Assembly: GCA_029862125.1 (NCBI GenBank)
Contig: JAOTXY010000025.1
Span: forward strand, 1 to 41,338
Reading direction: 5' to 3'
Source of the DNA: Gammaproteobacteria bacterium
Lineage (GTDB): Bacteria > Pseudomonadota > Gammaproteobacteria > GCA-001735895
Length of the DNA: 41,338 nt
In this document: positions 1 through 9,085 of the stretch, one piece after another
Layout: the number at the start of each line of letters is the position of its first letter
Numbering within the stretch: position 1 is the first letter of the stretch
Program-made: the position numbers and the translations under genes
Notes under the pieces: model-generated
Told to the model about the DNA's origin: nothing
The model's database searches: none
The model's input: the letters and a program-made list of their open reading frames with translations, nothing else

Positions 1-300
1 CGAGCCCCAGATAATCCGGTCAAAAATATCGCGCCCGAGCTCATCGGTGCCAAACCAGTGTTCGCTGCTGGGTGGCTTTAAACGATCAGCGAGATGCAGC
101 TCGAGCCCGTCGGACGTGGTGATCCAGGGCGCCAGCGCGGCGATGACTACCAGGCCCAGGATAATCAAAAATCCAATCATGGCGATAGGATTACGCTTGA
201 AGTCGAGCCAGCCGATAAAGATCCGCTGGCAACGGGCCTGCCATTTCGATGTCGGGATCTCGGCCAGCAACCAGCCGCGCAGTGTCGCTTCGGTCGTCAT
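1..300 (-). CDS. Dipeptide/oligopeptide ABC transporter permease, DppC/OppC type (partial)
   Basis: Inner-membrane permease subunit of a peptide/nickel-type ABC importer. Only the first 100 codons are in the window; the gene runs off the left edge. The N-terminal half has the cytoplasmic leader, one hydrophobic segment (about residues 41-59, beginning MIGFLIILGLV) and the family hallmark HWFGTDELGRDIFDR just after it, which is diagnostic of the DppC/OppC branch (OppC_N plus the start of the BPD_transp_1 domain). The ATG at 300 overlaps the stop of the preceding permease as ATGA, so the two are translationally coupled in one operon (binding protein, permease B, permease C). ATPase genes presumably lie further left, which is inference. 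The substrate cannot be told from the sequence. Confidence 0.93.
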   Translation of the reverse strand, partial: MTTEATLRGWLLAEIPTSKWQARCQRIFIGWLDFKRNPIAMIGFLIILGLVVIAALAPWITTSDGLELHLADRLKPPSSEHWFGTDELGRDIFDRIIWGS

Positions 301-1319
301 TTGCGAATTCTCGGATCGACCAGGCGATAAAGCAGGTCGGACAGCATGTTGATGCCGACGAAACAGGCACCGACCACGATGGTGCCGCCCAACACCGCGT
401 TCATGTCGTTGTTAAACAGCGAATTGGTGATGTACTGGCCGATGCCGGGCCACGAGAAAACGGTTTCGGTCAGCACCGAGCCTTCCAGCAGCGAAGCATA
501 GGTTAAGCCGATGATGGTGATGAGCTGTACCAGCACGTTGCGAAATGCGTGGCCCCAGATTACCTTGTGCTCGGGCATGCCCTTGACCCTCGCGGTCAGG
601 ATGTATTCCTGGTTGAGCTGGTCGAGCATGAAGCTGCGCGTCATACGCGCGATGTAGGCTAGTGCGAAGGTGCCGAGGATCGTAGCGGGCAGGACCAGGT
701 GTGACAGCGCGTTGTGAAAAATATCCCATTCGCCGGACATGGCGGCATCGATCATCAGGATACCGGTGGTCGGTTCCACGATGCCATCGTAGTAAACGTC
801 GAGCCGGCCGGGGCCGGCAACCCAGCCAAGATTGGCATAGAAAATCAGCAAAGCTACCATGCCGAGCCAGAAGATCGGCGCCGAATATCCGATCAGGCTG
901 ATCACGCGCACGATGTGATCCGGCCATCGGCCCTGGTGTACTGCCGCCAATACACCCATCGGGATGCCGACAAATATGCCGAGCAGGGTGGCGATAGTGG
1001 CGAGTTCGAGGGTCGCTGGGAAGAACCGGATAATATCGTCCAGCACCGGTTGCGCGGTCATGATCGAGGTGCCGAGGTCGCCCTCGACCAGTTGTTCGAG
1101 ATAGCGCAGGTACTGGATGTAAACCGGCTTGTCGAGTCCGAGCTGCAGGTAAACCTGGTCGTAAACCTCCTGCGAGGCGCGATCACCGACGATGGCGAGT
1201 ACCGGGTCGGCCGGCATCATGCGACCAATCACGAAGGTGATTGCGGTCAGGCCGATGAAGGTCAGCAGCAGGCTGGTAAGAACTCCCAGGATACTGGTCA
1301 ACTTCGACTGCAGCGCCAT
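297..1319 (-). CDS. Dipeptide/oligopeptide ABC transporter permease, DppB/OppB type
   Basis: Inner-membrane permease that pairs with the DppC-like subunit downstream to form the import channel. It starts with a membrane segment, then RMMPADPV and a long periplasmic loop containing LGLDKPVYIQYLRYL, typical of DppB/OppB. The BPD_transp_1 core and EAA-like loop (ARMTRSFMLDQLNQEYILTARVKG) follow, and the protein ends YRLVDPRIRK, the usual DppB C-terminus. I chose ATG 1319 (340 aa) because the product then begins directly before the first membrane segment, as in the family. A GTG at 1361, sharing its G with the upstream TAG stop, would add 14 residues and cannot be excluded. The stop overlaps the next gene by 4 bp. 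Confidence 0.93.
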   Translation of the reverse strand: MALQSKLTSILGVLTSLLLTFIGLTAITFVIGRMMPADPVLAIVGDRASQEVYDQVYLQLGLDKPVYIQYLRYLEQLVEGDLGTSIMTAQPVLDDIIRFFPATLELATIATLLGIFVGIPMGVLAAVHQGRWPDHIVRVISLIGYSAPIFWLGMVALLIFYANLGWVAGPGRLDVYYDGIVEPTTGILMIDAAMSGEWDIFHNALSHLVLPATILGTFALAYIARMTRSFMLDQLNQEYILTARVKGMPEHKVIWGHAFRNVLVQLITIIGLTYASLLEGSVLTETVFSWPGIGQYITNSLFNNDMNAVLGGTIVVGACFVGINMLSDLLYRLVDPRIRK

Positions 1320-1360
1320 GCCTGACCCTGCAGTCGGTTGACCGCCGGCAGTGGATCCCA

Positions 1361-2956
1361 CTACTGCTTGGTTACATTACGGTAAAACACGAGGTCAAAG
1401 TTTGAACCCGAAACAAAACCCTGCAGGTTTTTACGGCGGGCCACCTGCTCGTTCTGCTGAAACATGATCACGAACGGACCTGTTTTTTGCAGCATGGCCT
1501 GCAGTTCGAGGTACTGATCTCTGCGCTTGTTCAAATCGAGCTCGTTGCGTGCCTTGACGGCCAGCATGTTGCTTGATTCGTCTGCCCAGGCATTGCGCCA
1601 GGCGAGCACGCCGGTCAGTTTCGCTTCCAGGCGATTATCCGGATTGTGGGCAAAGGCATCGGCGTTGGAATGCGGATCAACATAATCCGGTGACCAGCGG
1701 GCGAGAATAATATCGTGCTCGCGGGCGCGATATTTCGGCCACAATGTCTTGCCTTCCAGGGTCACGATATTGACCTTGATGCCGCCCTGCGCCAGGTTGG
1801 CCTGCAGCGCCTGGGCAATCTCCGGAAACGGGGAGTTGGTCAGGGTATGAATGGTCAGTTCGAAGCCGTCACCGTGGCCGGCTGCCTGCAGCAGCGATTT
1901 GGCCTTGGCCACATCCTGCCGGTAAGGCGTTTCTTCGAGAGCTCCCCATAGACCGGCTGGCCAGAATGCCTGGTGCACGACAAATTGCCCGGCGAGGAAA
2001 GAATTAGCCATGCTTTCGTAGTCAACCAGGTTGCGTATTGCCTGCACCACCTCGGTTTTGCCCAGGATCGGGTGCCCCGCATTGGCGGCCATGTAGACAA
2101 TGGTACCCTTGGGATGACCGTCGATAGAAATATCGGAATTACCCATCACACCTTTAACCTGGTCCGGGGTCAGGTTGCGCGCCATGTCGATATCGGCTTT
2201 CTCCAGCAGCAGCCGCTGCGAAGAGGGTTCCGATACGTGGCGCAGGATAACGCGTTTCATTCCCGGTGCGCCATGGCGGTAATTTGCGTTAGCGTCGAGC
2301 GTAACGATCTCGTTTGCTTTCCAGGTCTTGAGGCTGAAGGCGCCGGAACCGGCACTGTTGGATTTGAGCCAGTCGTATCCGAGGTCACCATCCTTTTCAT
2401 GACTCATGACCAGTTCCTTGTCGATCACCGAAGCGACACCGGCGGACATCGCATTCAACACCAGTCCGGGGGAAAACTCCTCGGCAATGGTGATTCGCAC
2501 GTGACTGTCATCGGTGGCCTTGACCAGCTCATCGACGTTTTCCGCGGTCCAGCCGAACTGGGTGATGATAAAAGCCGGTGTCTTGTTGAGCTTGACGACG
2601 CGCTGTAGCGACCAGGCGACATCCTCGGCGCGCACCGGGTTGCCGGAATGAAACTTGAGCCCCGGGCGAATCTTGAAGGTGATAGTGCTGCCCTTGTTGC
2701 TGACCTCCCAGCTCTCGGCCACGCCGCCGACCAGGGTTTGCAGGTCTTCGGGTTCGAACATCATGATTCGATCATAGATGTTGGCGATAATCTCACCGGT
2801 GGTGAGCTCGAATACTTCAGCCGGGTCCATGGTGATGATATCGGCGATGTCCTTGGCCATAACAAAGGTATTATCCGGCGTCGCCGCCTGCGATGAACCC
2901 ATGCCAAACGCGGCCAGGACGGTAAGACTTAGTAGTAATTTTTTTAATCTTGTCAC
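1361..2956 (-). CDS. ABC transporter substrate-binding protein, family 5 (DppA/OppA type)
   Basis: Periplasmic solute receptor that delivers peptide-like solutes to the two permeases encoded just downstream. The mature protein shows the SBP_bac_5 pattern: ESWEVSNKGSTITFKIRPGLKFHSG near the N-terminus, GSGAFSLKTWKANEIVTL in the middle, and a C-terminal lobe ending near MFQQNEQVARRKNLQGF. I chose the GTG at 2956 (531 aa): it is preceded by GAGGAGG at a 5-base spacing and gives a Sec signal peptide (VTRLKKLLLSL, cleavage near SSQA-ATPD). An in-frame ATG at 3043 would add 29 residues that look non-coding. First gene of the operon. The ligand class (peptide, nickel, sugar or other) is not resolvable here. 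Confidence 0.93.
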   Translation of the reverse strand: MTRLKKLLLSLTVLAAFGMGSSQAATPDNTFVMAKDIADIITMDPAEVFELTTGEIIANIYDRIMMFEPEDLQTLVGGVAESWEVSNKGSTITFKIRPGLKFHSGNPVRAEDVAWSLQRVVKLNKTPAFIITQFGWTAENVDELVKATDDSHVRITIAEEFSPGLVLNAMSAGVASVIDKELVMSHEKDGDLGYDWLKSNSAGSGAFSLKTWKANEIVTLDANANYRHGAPGMKRVILRHVSEPSSQRLLLEKADIDMARNLTPDQVKGVMGNSDISIDGHPKGTIVYMAANAGHPILGKTEVVQAIRNLVDYESMANSFLAGQFVVHQAFWPAGLWGALEETPYRQDVAKAKSLLQAAGHGDGFELTIHTLTNSPFPEIAQALQANLAQGGIKVNIVTLEGKTLWPKYRAREHDIILARWSPDYVDPHSNADAFAHNPDNRLEAKLTGVLAWRNAWADESSNMLAVKARNELDLNKRRDQYLELQAMLQKTGPFVIMFQQNEQVARRKNLQGFVSGSNFDLVFYRNVTKQ

Positions 2957-3145
2957 AACAGCCTCCTCGATGGTTGTATCGATGATTATTTTATTGTCCA
3001 GTAACCCACCAGGCGGCGGGCAGTGCAAAAAATAGTACCACAAAAGGAATTCTGTCGGGATAATAGTGATGGCATGGGATGGCGCGGTCTGTAAACCCTC
3101 ATTTATGGTTGCAGGTCAATAAACCACCCCTGACTGGAGAACGAC

Positions 3146-3607
3146 ATGTTGAAGTCAAGCCGATTACTTATTGTGCACCTGCTCGCCTGGTTTATTGCCA
3201 GCGGCTGCGCGACGATGCCCTCAGATTTCAAGGAGCCGGGCGTATCGCTGGTTTCGGTGAAACCGAGAATTCTGAATGGCGTTGCCCCGGAATTCGATAT
3301 CCTATTGCGTGTAACTAACCCGAATCGCAGTGAGCTGGATATCGCCGGTCTGTCCTATAATATTTACCTGGTGGGCAAAAAGGTTATAGAGGGCGTTGCC
3401 AACGACTTGCCGGCAATAGCCGCCTACGGCGAAGCGGAGGTTAAACTTAGCGCCACGGCCGATTTGTTCAGTAGTCTCCAGGTGCTTACCGGTTTGCTCG
3501 CCGATCCGACCAGTCCGGTCGAATTCGAGTTCAATGCGGAAATCGATGTCGGCACTTTTTACCCGATGATCAACGTCAACCGGGTTGGCGTGATTTCACT
3601 TCAGTAA
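3146..3607 (+). CDS. LEA type 2 / LEA14-like lipoprotein
   Basis: Small lipoprotein of 153 aa. The N-terminal signal ends in the lipobox ASGC (Cys 21), so it should be lipid-anchored in the envelope. The mature part matches the LEA14/WHy fold type: VSLVSVKPRILNGVAPEFD, then LLRVTNPNRSELDIAGLSY, the usual alternating beta pattern with a conserved NPN. The role of such proteins in bacteria is not established; a link to desiccation or envelope stress is family-level speculation. The ATG is preceded by GGAGAA at a good distance. It is transcribed divergently from the peptide transporter operon and converges on the glycine-zipper lipoprotein gene 43 bp downstream. Confidence 0.85.
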   Translation: MLKSSRLLIVHLLAWFIASGCATMPSDFKEPGVSLVSVKPRILNGVAPEFDILLRVTNPNRSELDIAGLSYNIYLVGKKVIEGVANDLPAIAAYGEAEVKLSATADLFSSLQVLTGLLADPTSPVEFEFNAEIDVGTFYPMINVNRVGVISLQ

Positions 3608-3650
3608 AGCGTTCGGGGCGAGGCCTCGGCAGCTTGAAGGGATGCAGTGC

Positions 3651-4013
3651 CTAGTTGAGGATCGTGTAACCACGGTTGCGCAGGCAGTTCTTAACTACCT
3701 GCGATCTTTCGCGCTCGGTGGCGCCTGCACCCTTGACACCTCCCAGGACCCCGCCAACCCCGGCCGAGCGTTTCACGGCATTACTATCGCCAACGATCGC
3801 CCCTATCACACCGCCAACGACGGCACCGCTAACCGCGGCGGAACCGGCCTTTTGGTCTACCTGCTCCGCAATCTGCTCACATTCTGCCAGGTCGTACTGG
3901 TAGAGCTCCATGTCGACACTGTCGGGATCGATGATGGGTTTGGAGCGATTCGTGGCACAACCGGCGGCAAAAGTAATCGCAACTATCGCGATACAGTAAA
4001 TAATGCTTTTCAT
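3651..4013 (-). CDS. Glycine-zipper lipoprotein
   Basis: Small envelope lipoprotein (120 aa). The signal peptide MKSIIYCIAIVAITFAAGC ends in an AAGC lipobox. After a charged region (DMELYQYDLAECEQIA) comes a glycine-zipper segment, AAVSGAVVGGVIGAIVGD followed by GVGGVLGGVKGAG. That is the pattern of Gly-zipper/Rick_17kDa-type outer-membrane lipoproteins. The C-terminus (VVKNCLRNRGYTILN) carries the NCLRxRGY tail often seen in this group. I took ATG 4013 because it begins a clean lipoprotein signal; an upstream in-frame start at 4115 would add 34 residues with no signal character. The function is unknown, probably structural or membrane-associated. Confidence 0.82.
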   Translation of the reverse strand: MKSIIYCIAIVAITFAAGCATNRSKPIIDPDSVDMELYQYDLAECEQIAEQVDQKAGSAAVSGAVVGGVIGAIVGDSNAVKRSAGVGGVLGGVKGAGATERERSQVVKNCLRNRGYTILN

Positions 4014-4404
4014 GGATATCTCGGGAACTTTCAAATAGCGGGAACAGGGGTTTGACGGTAATGCACCAGGTGTATGCAAAGGTTGAAACTGTTTAACTTT
4101 CATTGACTCGATCACCGTTATTGCGGGGGATATATAGTCCAGGGCATTCTATACCGGTAATCCCGGCTAAATGTGCCAAAAATCGAAATTAATGTGATCT
4201 GGGCCATGTTTTTGATATCTGGGTCATGCTTTCATGGTCGCTGGATTGTCCCGTTTGTACCCGTTTAACCGAAAGCCGTGCGAACTTGATTCGTCAGAAA
4301 AATGATTTTCCGGAAATTTGGTTAAAGGTCGATTCAGGGATGAAATATAGTATATTATTCGCTTTCCCAAAAATATACTGAACCAGTCAACATAAGAATA
4401 AATA
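4014..4404. other. Intergenic region between lipoprotein and HDOD kinase genes
   Basis: A 391-bp divergent intergenic stretch with no convincing gene. It must carry promoters for the minus-strand lipoprotein and the plus-strand sensor kinase. It contains a two-copy direct repeat (annotated separately at 4197-4228) and an AT-rich block around 4340-4380 (with TATAGT and TATATT hexamers) just upstream of the kinase. I found no well-spaced sigma-70 -35 partner, so I do not call a promoter. Confidence 0.6.
4197..4228 (+). repeat. Two-copy direct repeat, candidate regulator site
   Basis: ATCTGGGCCATG (4197-4208) and ATCTGGGTCATG (4217-4228) match at 11 of 12 positions with a 20-bp period, about two helical turns. 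That spacing would place a dimeric regulator on one DNA face. The identity of any binding protein is unknown. It lies about 180 bp before the HDOD-kinase start. Confidence 0.4.
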
Positions 4405-6534
4405 ATGCTTGATCTAGGAGGCTCGCCGAATTTGACTATAGAATCAATTGAATTGGTTCGGTTGCCCAGTCCTCCACATCTGCTCAGCAGGCTGCTCGAT
4501 GTTTGCCATGACCCCGACAGTACAATCGATGAGCTGGCCGATTTAATCGGCACCGATGCGGCCTTGACCGGGAAATTAATCATGGCCGTTAACTCCGCGG
4601 CGTTTGAGATTAAACAACCCATCGAAAATTTGAGCCATGCCGTGGCATTACTGGGCCATGAGCTTGTCAAAACCATGATGCTGACATCATCGATGCAGCA
4701 ACTGTTTGCCGGTTTGATCAATACGCAAAAAGAGTTTGTCTGTAATGCCTGGCTGGAATCGCTCTATTGTGCCGTGATATCCAAGGATTTCGCCCATTCC
4801 TTAAATTATGATAATCCTCAAGATGCCTACCTGGCTGGTCTGCTGCATCATTTCGGGCAAATCGTATTTGATGCCAAGTTCCACGACCAGTATGTCGATA
4901 TTATGAATTCGCCGACCGAGGCTGAAGTAATCAGCAAGGAAATCAAGAAGTTCGGCACCAGCCATACTGAGCTGGGCGCCTGCCTGATCGAGCAGTGGGC
5001 CAGCCTTAGCCCCGCAATTGCCGATGCCGTGCGCTTCCACCACGAAGAAGAAGAACTGTTGCAAGGCGGTGACATTCTATGCCAGATCGTTGCCGAGGCG
5101 AGCGAGATGTCCCGGCATTTGAGCCGCTTTGGCAGACCCGATACCAATTGGCAATCGGCGCTGGTCGATGAAAAAGAACTGAAGCTGATCTACATCCACG
5201 TGCAGGATAAATTGTCGCAGGTCGCTGCTTCGTTTGGTATTCCTTACCCCAAGTCGGGCAGCCTGACACAGGTGCAATTTAGCCAGGATATCGAGAGAGA
5301 AACCATCAGGCTTGCGCGAAAAATCAGGGATGCCTCGCTAGTCAAAGTAATTACCTCTGAAGATATTGATTCAACCAACATCAATACGCCTAAAAATCTG
5401 TTGTTGAAAATTGCCCGGGAAATGCAGTTATTGTTTTCCATTTCCGATGTCGCCATGTTGTTCCCCGATTCGCAGAACCGCTCGCAACTGGCGCTGTATG
5501 AAGTTAACCAGGTTCGAGCAGTCAGCAAGTTCTCGATTGAAAACAGCAAGAGCCAGATCATTAGAAGTTATCTCGAGAAACGCAACATCTGGATCGAACC
5601 CGAGAAGGCGCTCGATGAAATTTCACCCATATCCGATCGCCAGATCATTCGAAGACTGAACCATGAGATCGCATTCTGTTTGCCCCTGGGTCATGGGGAC
5701 CAGGTTATCGGCGCGATAGTTGTGGGTTCGAACAAGGATCAGAAGAAATCTCTCGAGAACCTGGCAGGATTTATTTCCGATTACCTCAAGATTAATGCCG
5801 AGTTATGGTTGAAAAATAACCAGGAACTGAAACAGCGGGCTTTCGAAGACAGTGTGAAAAAGGAACAGGAACATAAGGATGTCGACAAGCTGATTCATGA
5901 AATCAGCAATCCGCTGAGCGTCATCGCAAACTATATCGATATTATCCAGGGAAACTCAAAATCAAACGATGCCAGTAATGATGAAGAAATCCAGATACTG
6001 AAGGAAGAGGTTCAAAGAATCGGGAGTATCGTTGTAAATTTCAAGGAAGAGAAAGAGTCTGAACCCGCGACCGTTCTGTTGAACGAAGAATTGAAAATGT
6101 CCGTTCCGCTCTACGTGAAGTCGATCAGTAACGGTAAAAAGGTTGAAATCAAGTGGGCTCTCGACGAGTCAGACTCCGAAATAGAAATAACCCGGGATGC
6201 GTTGCGCCAGGTTATTCTGAACCTGGTCAAGAATGGGGTTGAAGCACAGACCCGTGATGCGGAGATCCTGGTTTCAAGCCGCCATTTCGTGAATATTGAC
6301 GGGGCGACCTATGCTCAATTCTCCATCGCGGACCGCGGCAGGGGCATCGATCCCATCACCCGACAACTGCTGTTTGCACCCCTGGCCAGTGCAAAGGACG
6401 GCGCCATCCGGGGCCTTGGACTTTCTGTGACAGCGGATATCGTTGCGCGTTACAATGGGCAGATTAAATATATGGAAAATGAAGTAGGTGGCTCATCATT
6501 TGAAATTTTGATTCCCTTGCGTTCGAAAAGGTAA
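4405..6534 (+). CDS. HDOD-domain sensor histidine kinase
   Basis: Cytoplasmic signalling protein (709 aa) joining an HDOD output/sensory domain to a histidine kinase. The HDOD domain covers about residues 20-220 (LPSPPHLLSRLLDVCHDPDS, then IGTDAALTGKLIMAVNSAAF). A GAF-like middle region follows (about 330-470), then an H-box with the likely phospho-acceptor His 498 (LIHEISNPLSVIANY). The C-terminal HATPase_c domain has an N box (ILNLVKNGVEA) and G boxes (ADRGRGID, GLGLSV). No membrane segment is evident. The next gene is a REC-containing c-di-GMP protein 17 bp downstream, its probable partner. ATG 4405 has no clear ribosome site, whereas AGGAGG at 4416-4421 lies 10 bases before an in-frame TTG at 4432, so the real start may be 4432. 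Confidence 0.88.
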   Translation: MLDLGGSPNLTIESIELVRLPSPPHLLSRLLDVCHDPDSTIDELADLIGTDAALTGKLIMAVNSAAFEIKQPIENLSHAVALLGHELVKTMMLTSSMQQLFAGLINTQKEFVCNAWLESLYCAVISKDFAHSLNYDNPQDAYLAGLLHHFGQIVFDAKFHDQYVDIMNSPTEAEVISKEIKKFGTSHTELGACLIEQWASLSPAIADAVRFHHEEEELLQGGDILCQIVAEASEMSRHLSRFGRPDTNWQSALVDEKELKLIYIHVQDKLSQVAASFGIPYPKSGSLTQVQFSQDIERETIRLARKIRDASLVKVITSEDIDSTNINTPKNLLLKIAREMQLLFSISDVAMLFPDSQNRSQLALYEVNQVRAVSKFSIENSKSQIIRSYLEKRNIWIEPEKALDEISPISDRQIIRRLNHEIAFCLPLGHGDQVIGAIVVGSNKDQKKSLENLAGFISDYLKINAELWLKNNQELKQRAFEDSVKKEQEHKDVDKLIHEISNPLSVIANYIDIIQGNSKSNDASNDEEIQILKEEVQRIGSIVVNFKEEKESEPATVLLNEELKMSVPLYVKSISNGKKVEIKWALDESDSEIEITRDALRQVILNLVKNGVEAQTRDAEILVSSRHFVNIDGATYAQFSIADRGRGIDPITRQLLFAPLASAKDGAIRGLGLSVTADIVARYNGQIKYMENEVGGSSFEILIPLRSKR

Positions 6535-6551
6535 CCCCATATTTCCCCCCG

Positions 6552-8747
6552 ATGGATAATTTATTGATCAGTTTTGAAAAAAAGGCACGACGGTTTAAAA
6601 GGCCTACCTCGTTTCTGGTGGTGGATGACGAGCAACGTGCACGCGAAAGTCTTGTCAAGCTACTGAAGCGACAATGGTCCGATATCACCGAGGCGGAAGA
6701 CGGGGAGGAGGCGATCTCGCTGATTCAGCAACGCCAGTTCAACCTGGTAATTCTCGATCTCAATATGCCTAAAAAATCGGGTGACCAGGTATTAGCCTTC
6801 ATCAGGGATAAAAAAATAAATACAATGGTAATCGTGCTGAGTGGTGAAACCTCCATCAACAAGGTTACCGAAGCGGTTCGACTGGGCGCCTATGATATTT
6901 TCAAGAAGCCCTACAGTTTTGATGAGCTCGAGCATTCGATTCGCAATGCCCTGGACAAACTGCATGTCGAGGATGAAAAGTCTCAAATTCAAAACCGGTT
7001 GGCTCACTCGGAACGACTCCACCGCTACATGGTCGATAATTCGCCGGATTTAATTTACATTCTGAACCTGGCCGGCGAATTCAGCTTTGTCAACGATAGC
7101 GTTACCAAGCTGTTGGGCTATGACAAGGCCGACATGATAGGCAAGCACTACAGCGAGTTTATCGCCGACGAAGATCGTCTGAAGGCTGAATACCTGTTTA
7201 ATGAACGGCGTCGGGCAAGCCGTTCCAACCGTACCATTGAGCTCGGTTTGAAATGTAATACCAAGGATCCCACGAAACCATTTGACGTCACCACCTGCCC
7301 GATCGAACTTAACTCCATGGGCATATACGCGGTCGATTCGAAAGATCCTAAAAAACTCAGTACCTACCAGGGCACCTACGGTGTGGCGCGCGATATTTCC
7401 AGTCGCAAGAAAGCGGAAAAACTGATTACCTTCCAGGCTTATCATGACCTGCTCACCAAGTTACCTAACCGGGCGATGCTGCATGATCGCCTCGATCTCG
7501 CAATCAGGCAGGCGGAAAGATCCGGCGAAACATTGATCATCATGTTTCTTGACCTGGACAGGTTTAAATTGATAAACGACAGTTTCGGGCACGTGGTCGG
7601 CGATCAATTGCTGGTCGAGGTAGCAGAGCGACTCAAAACAGAAATCCGTACCGGTGACACCCTGGCCAGGCTCGGCGGTGATGAATTCATGCTGTTATTG
7701 CCACAGCCTACCTCGAGGGAACAGGCTGAAAAAGTTGCGCAAAAATTAATCGCCAGTTTGCAGCAGCCTTTCTATCTGAAAGGCAAGGAAGTCTATATCA
7801 ACATCAGTATCGGCATCTCGGTATTTCCCGTCGATTCAAGCGATATCAATACGCTGATTAAAAATGCCGATATGGCCATGTACGACGTCAAGGCAACCGG
7901 CAAGAATGGCTATACCTTTTATGACGCCAAGATCGAACACGCGGCCGCTGAAAAGATTTCCATTGAAAGTGGGCTTAGAAACGCCCTGAAAAATGATGAG
8001 CTGGAAATTTTCTATCAGCCACAGATAGATGTGGAAACCAGGAAAATTGTGGGTGTTGAAGCACTGCTCAGGTGGAATCATCCCCAGCTTGGACTGCGCC
8101 GTCCAAGCTATTTCATGGAACAGGCCGAAGAATCCCGCATCATTGAGCAGCTTAGTGACTGGGTGTTGCACCGGGTTGCCAGCGATTTGTTCGGTAGCCA
8201 GGAATTTGTAAACAGCCAGATCAGGGTCAGCATTAACCTGTCTGCAACCGATATCAAGCAAAAAGATTTCCCCGAAAACCTGGTTTCTTTTACCGATGTT
8301 TACGGTATCGAGCCAGGGCGACTGGAAATTGAAATAACCGAAAACATGTTTATGGGCGATATCCAGGCCAGCACCCATAAATTACAGGTTTTGGCCAACA
8401 AGGGGATTTCTATTGCGATCGATGATTTCGGTACCGGCTATTCTTCACTGAACTACCTGCGTGAGCTGCCGGTGCACACGGTAAAAATAGATTACTCCTT
8501 TATATCTGAAATCGAGCATTCCAAGAAAGGCGCTGCACTGGTCGCGGCAATTGTCGGCATGGCCCAGGGTCTCGGCATTCAAACCATTGCCGAAGGCGTC
8601 GAAAACACCCAGCAGTCAGATTACCTGGAAGGCCTGGGTTGTCACCTGATGCAGGGCTATCTATTCGGTGAACCGGTCAAGATAGGCCATTTCCTGGAAT
8701 CGGTAACCGCTCAAAACAGCAATGTCTCAAGCTTGTCCAATGCTTGA
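6552..8747 (+). CDS. Response regulator with REC-PAS-GGDEF-EAL domains
   Basis: Cytoplasmic c-di-GMP turnover protein of 731 aa. The REC domain (about 19-135) has the acidic pair D25/D26, phospho-acceptor D69 (VILDLNMP), S97 and K119. A PAS domain follows at about 150-285. The GGDEF domain has an intact GGDEF motif at 375-379 and, five residues before it, an RTGD inhibitory I-site (366-369), so cyclase activity with product inhibition is plausible. The EAL domain starts near 475 with EAL intact at 503-505 and DDFGTGYSSLNYL further on, so phosphodiesterase activity is plausible as well. It is likely co-transcribed with the HDOD kinase upstream, which probably phosphorylates D69 (inference). 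Which activity dominates cannot be told from sequence. Confidence 0.94.
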   Translation: MDNLLISFEKKARRFKRPTSFLVVDDEQRARESLVKLLKRQWSDITEAEDGEEAISLIQQRQFNLVILDLNMPKKSGDQVLAFIRDKKINTMVIVLSGETSINKVTEAVRLGAYDIFKKPYSFDELEHSIRNALDKLHVEDEKSQIQNRLAHSERLHRYMVDNSPDLIYILNLAGEFSFVNDSVTKLLGYDKADMIGKHYSEFIADEDRLKAEYLFNERRRASRSNRTIELGLKCNTKDPTKPFDVTTCPIELNSMGIYAVDSKDPKKLSTYQGTYGVARDISSRKKAEKLITFQAYHDLLTKLPNRAMLHDRLDLAIRQAERSGETLIIMFLDLDRFKLINDSFGHVVGDQLLVEVAERLKTEIRTGDTLARLGGDEFMLLLPQPTSREQAEKVAQKLIASLQQPFYLKGKEVYINISIGISVFPVDSSDINTLIKNADMAMYDVKATGKNGYTFYDAKIEHAAAEKISIESGLRNALKNDELEIFYQPQIDVETRKIVGVEALLRWNHPQLGLRRPSYFMEQAEESRIIEQLSDWVLHRVASDLFGSQEFVNSQIRVSINLSATDIKQKDFPENLVSFTDVYGIEPGRLEIEITENMFMGDIQASTHKLQVLANKGISIAIDDFGTGYSSLNYLRELPVHTVKIDYSFISEIEHSKKGAALVAAIVGMAQGLGIQTIAEGVENTQQSDYLEGLGCHLMQGYLFGEPVKIGHFLESVTAQNSNVSSLSNA

Positions 8748-8796
8748 TCGCTAGAAGATTCGGGCATTGATGTAAACAATCACCCCGGGAATCCGC

Positions 8797-9042
8797 ATGT
8801 CGTATACGCCACAAAACATTGCCGAGTTGAATGTGCTGATGCTGTTCAAATCCCCGTCTGGTCTGGAAGGCGTCAAGATTCACAAAACTGCCGAGGCTGC
8901 CGTGATATCGGCCGCTCGGCACCTGTATGAGGGTGGTTTTTTGACCCAGGTCGACGGCGGTTATCTTACCCCGCTAGGCATCCAGGCCGCCGAGCATGCG
9001 CACTCGCTATATGACATGCTGAATTCGGGTGGCAATGAATAG
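8797..9042 (+). CDS. TIGR02647 family small protein
   Basis: An 81-aa cytoplasmic protein resembling the gammaproteobacterial TIGR02647 family from memory: N-terminal YTPQNIAELNVLMLF, middle GVKIHKTAEAAVI, and GFLTQVDGGYLTPLGIQAAEHA near the end. The last part reads like a small winged-helix wing, so a DNA- or RNA-related role is possible, but the family function is not established. It stands alone between the c-di-GMP regulator and a small hydrolase, all on the plus strand. The family assignment is from remembered pattern, not a search. Confidence 0.75.
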   Translation: MSYTPQNIAELNVLMLFKSPSGLEGVKIHKTAEAAVISAARHLYEGGFLTQVDGGYLTPLGIQAAEHAHSLYDMLNSGGNE

Positions 9043-9085
9043 GTTTGTTGGTCTCGCACGCTAGTCGAAAATTTGCAGGCATCGC

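Noticed and set aside
1361-3043. Longer binding-protein start at 3043
   Set aside because: The added 29 residues do not resemble a signal peptide, while GTG 2956 has GAGGAGG at the right spacing and gives a clean signal.
3608-3650. CGAGGCCTCG palindrome between the two lipoprotein genes
   Set aside because: No loop room for a hairpin and no T tract, so not a terminator.
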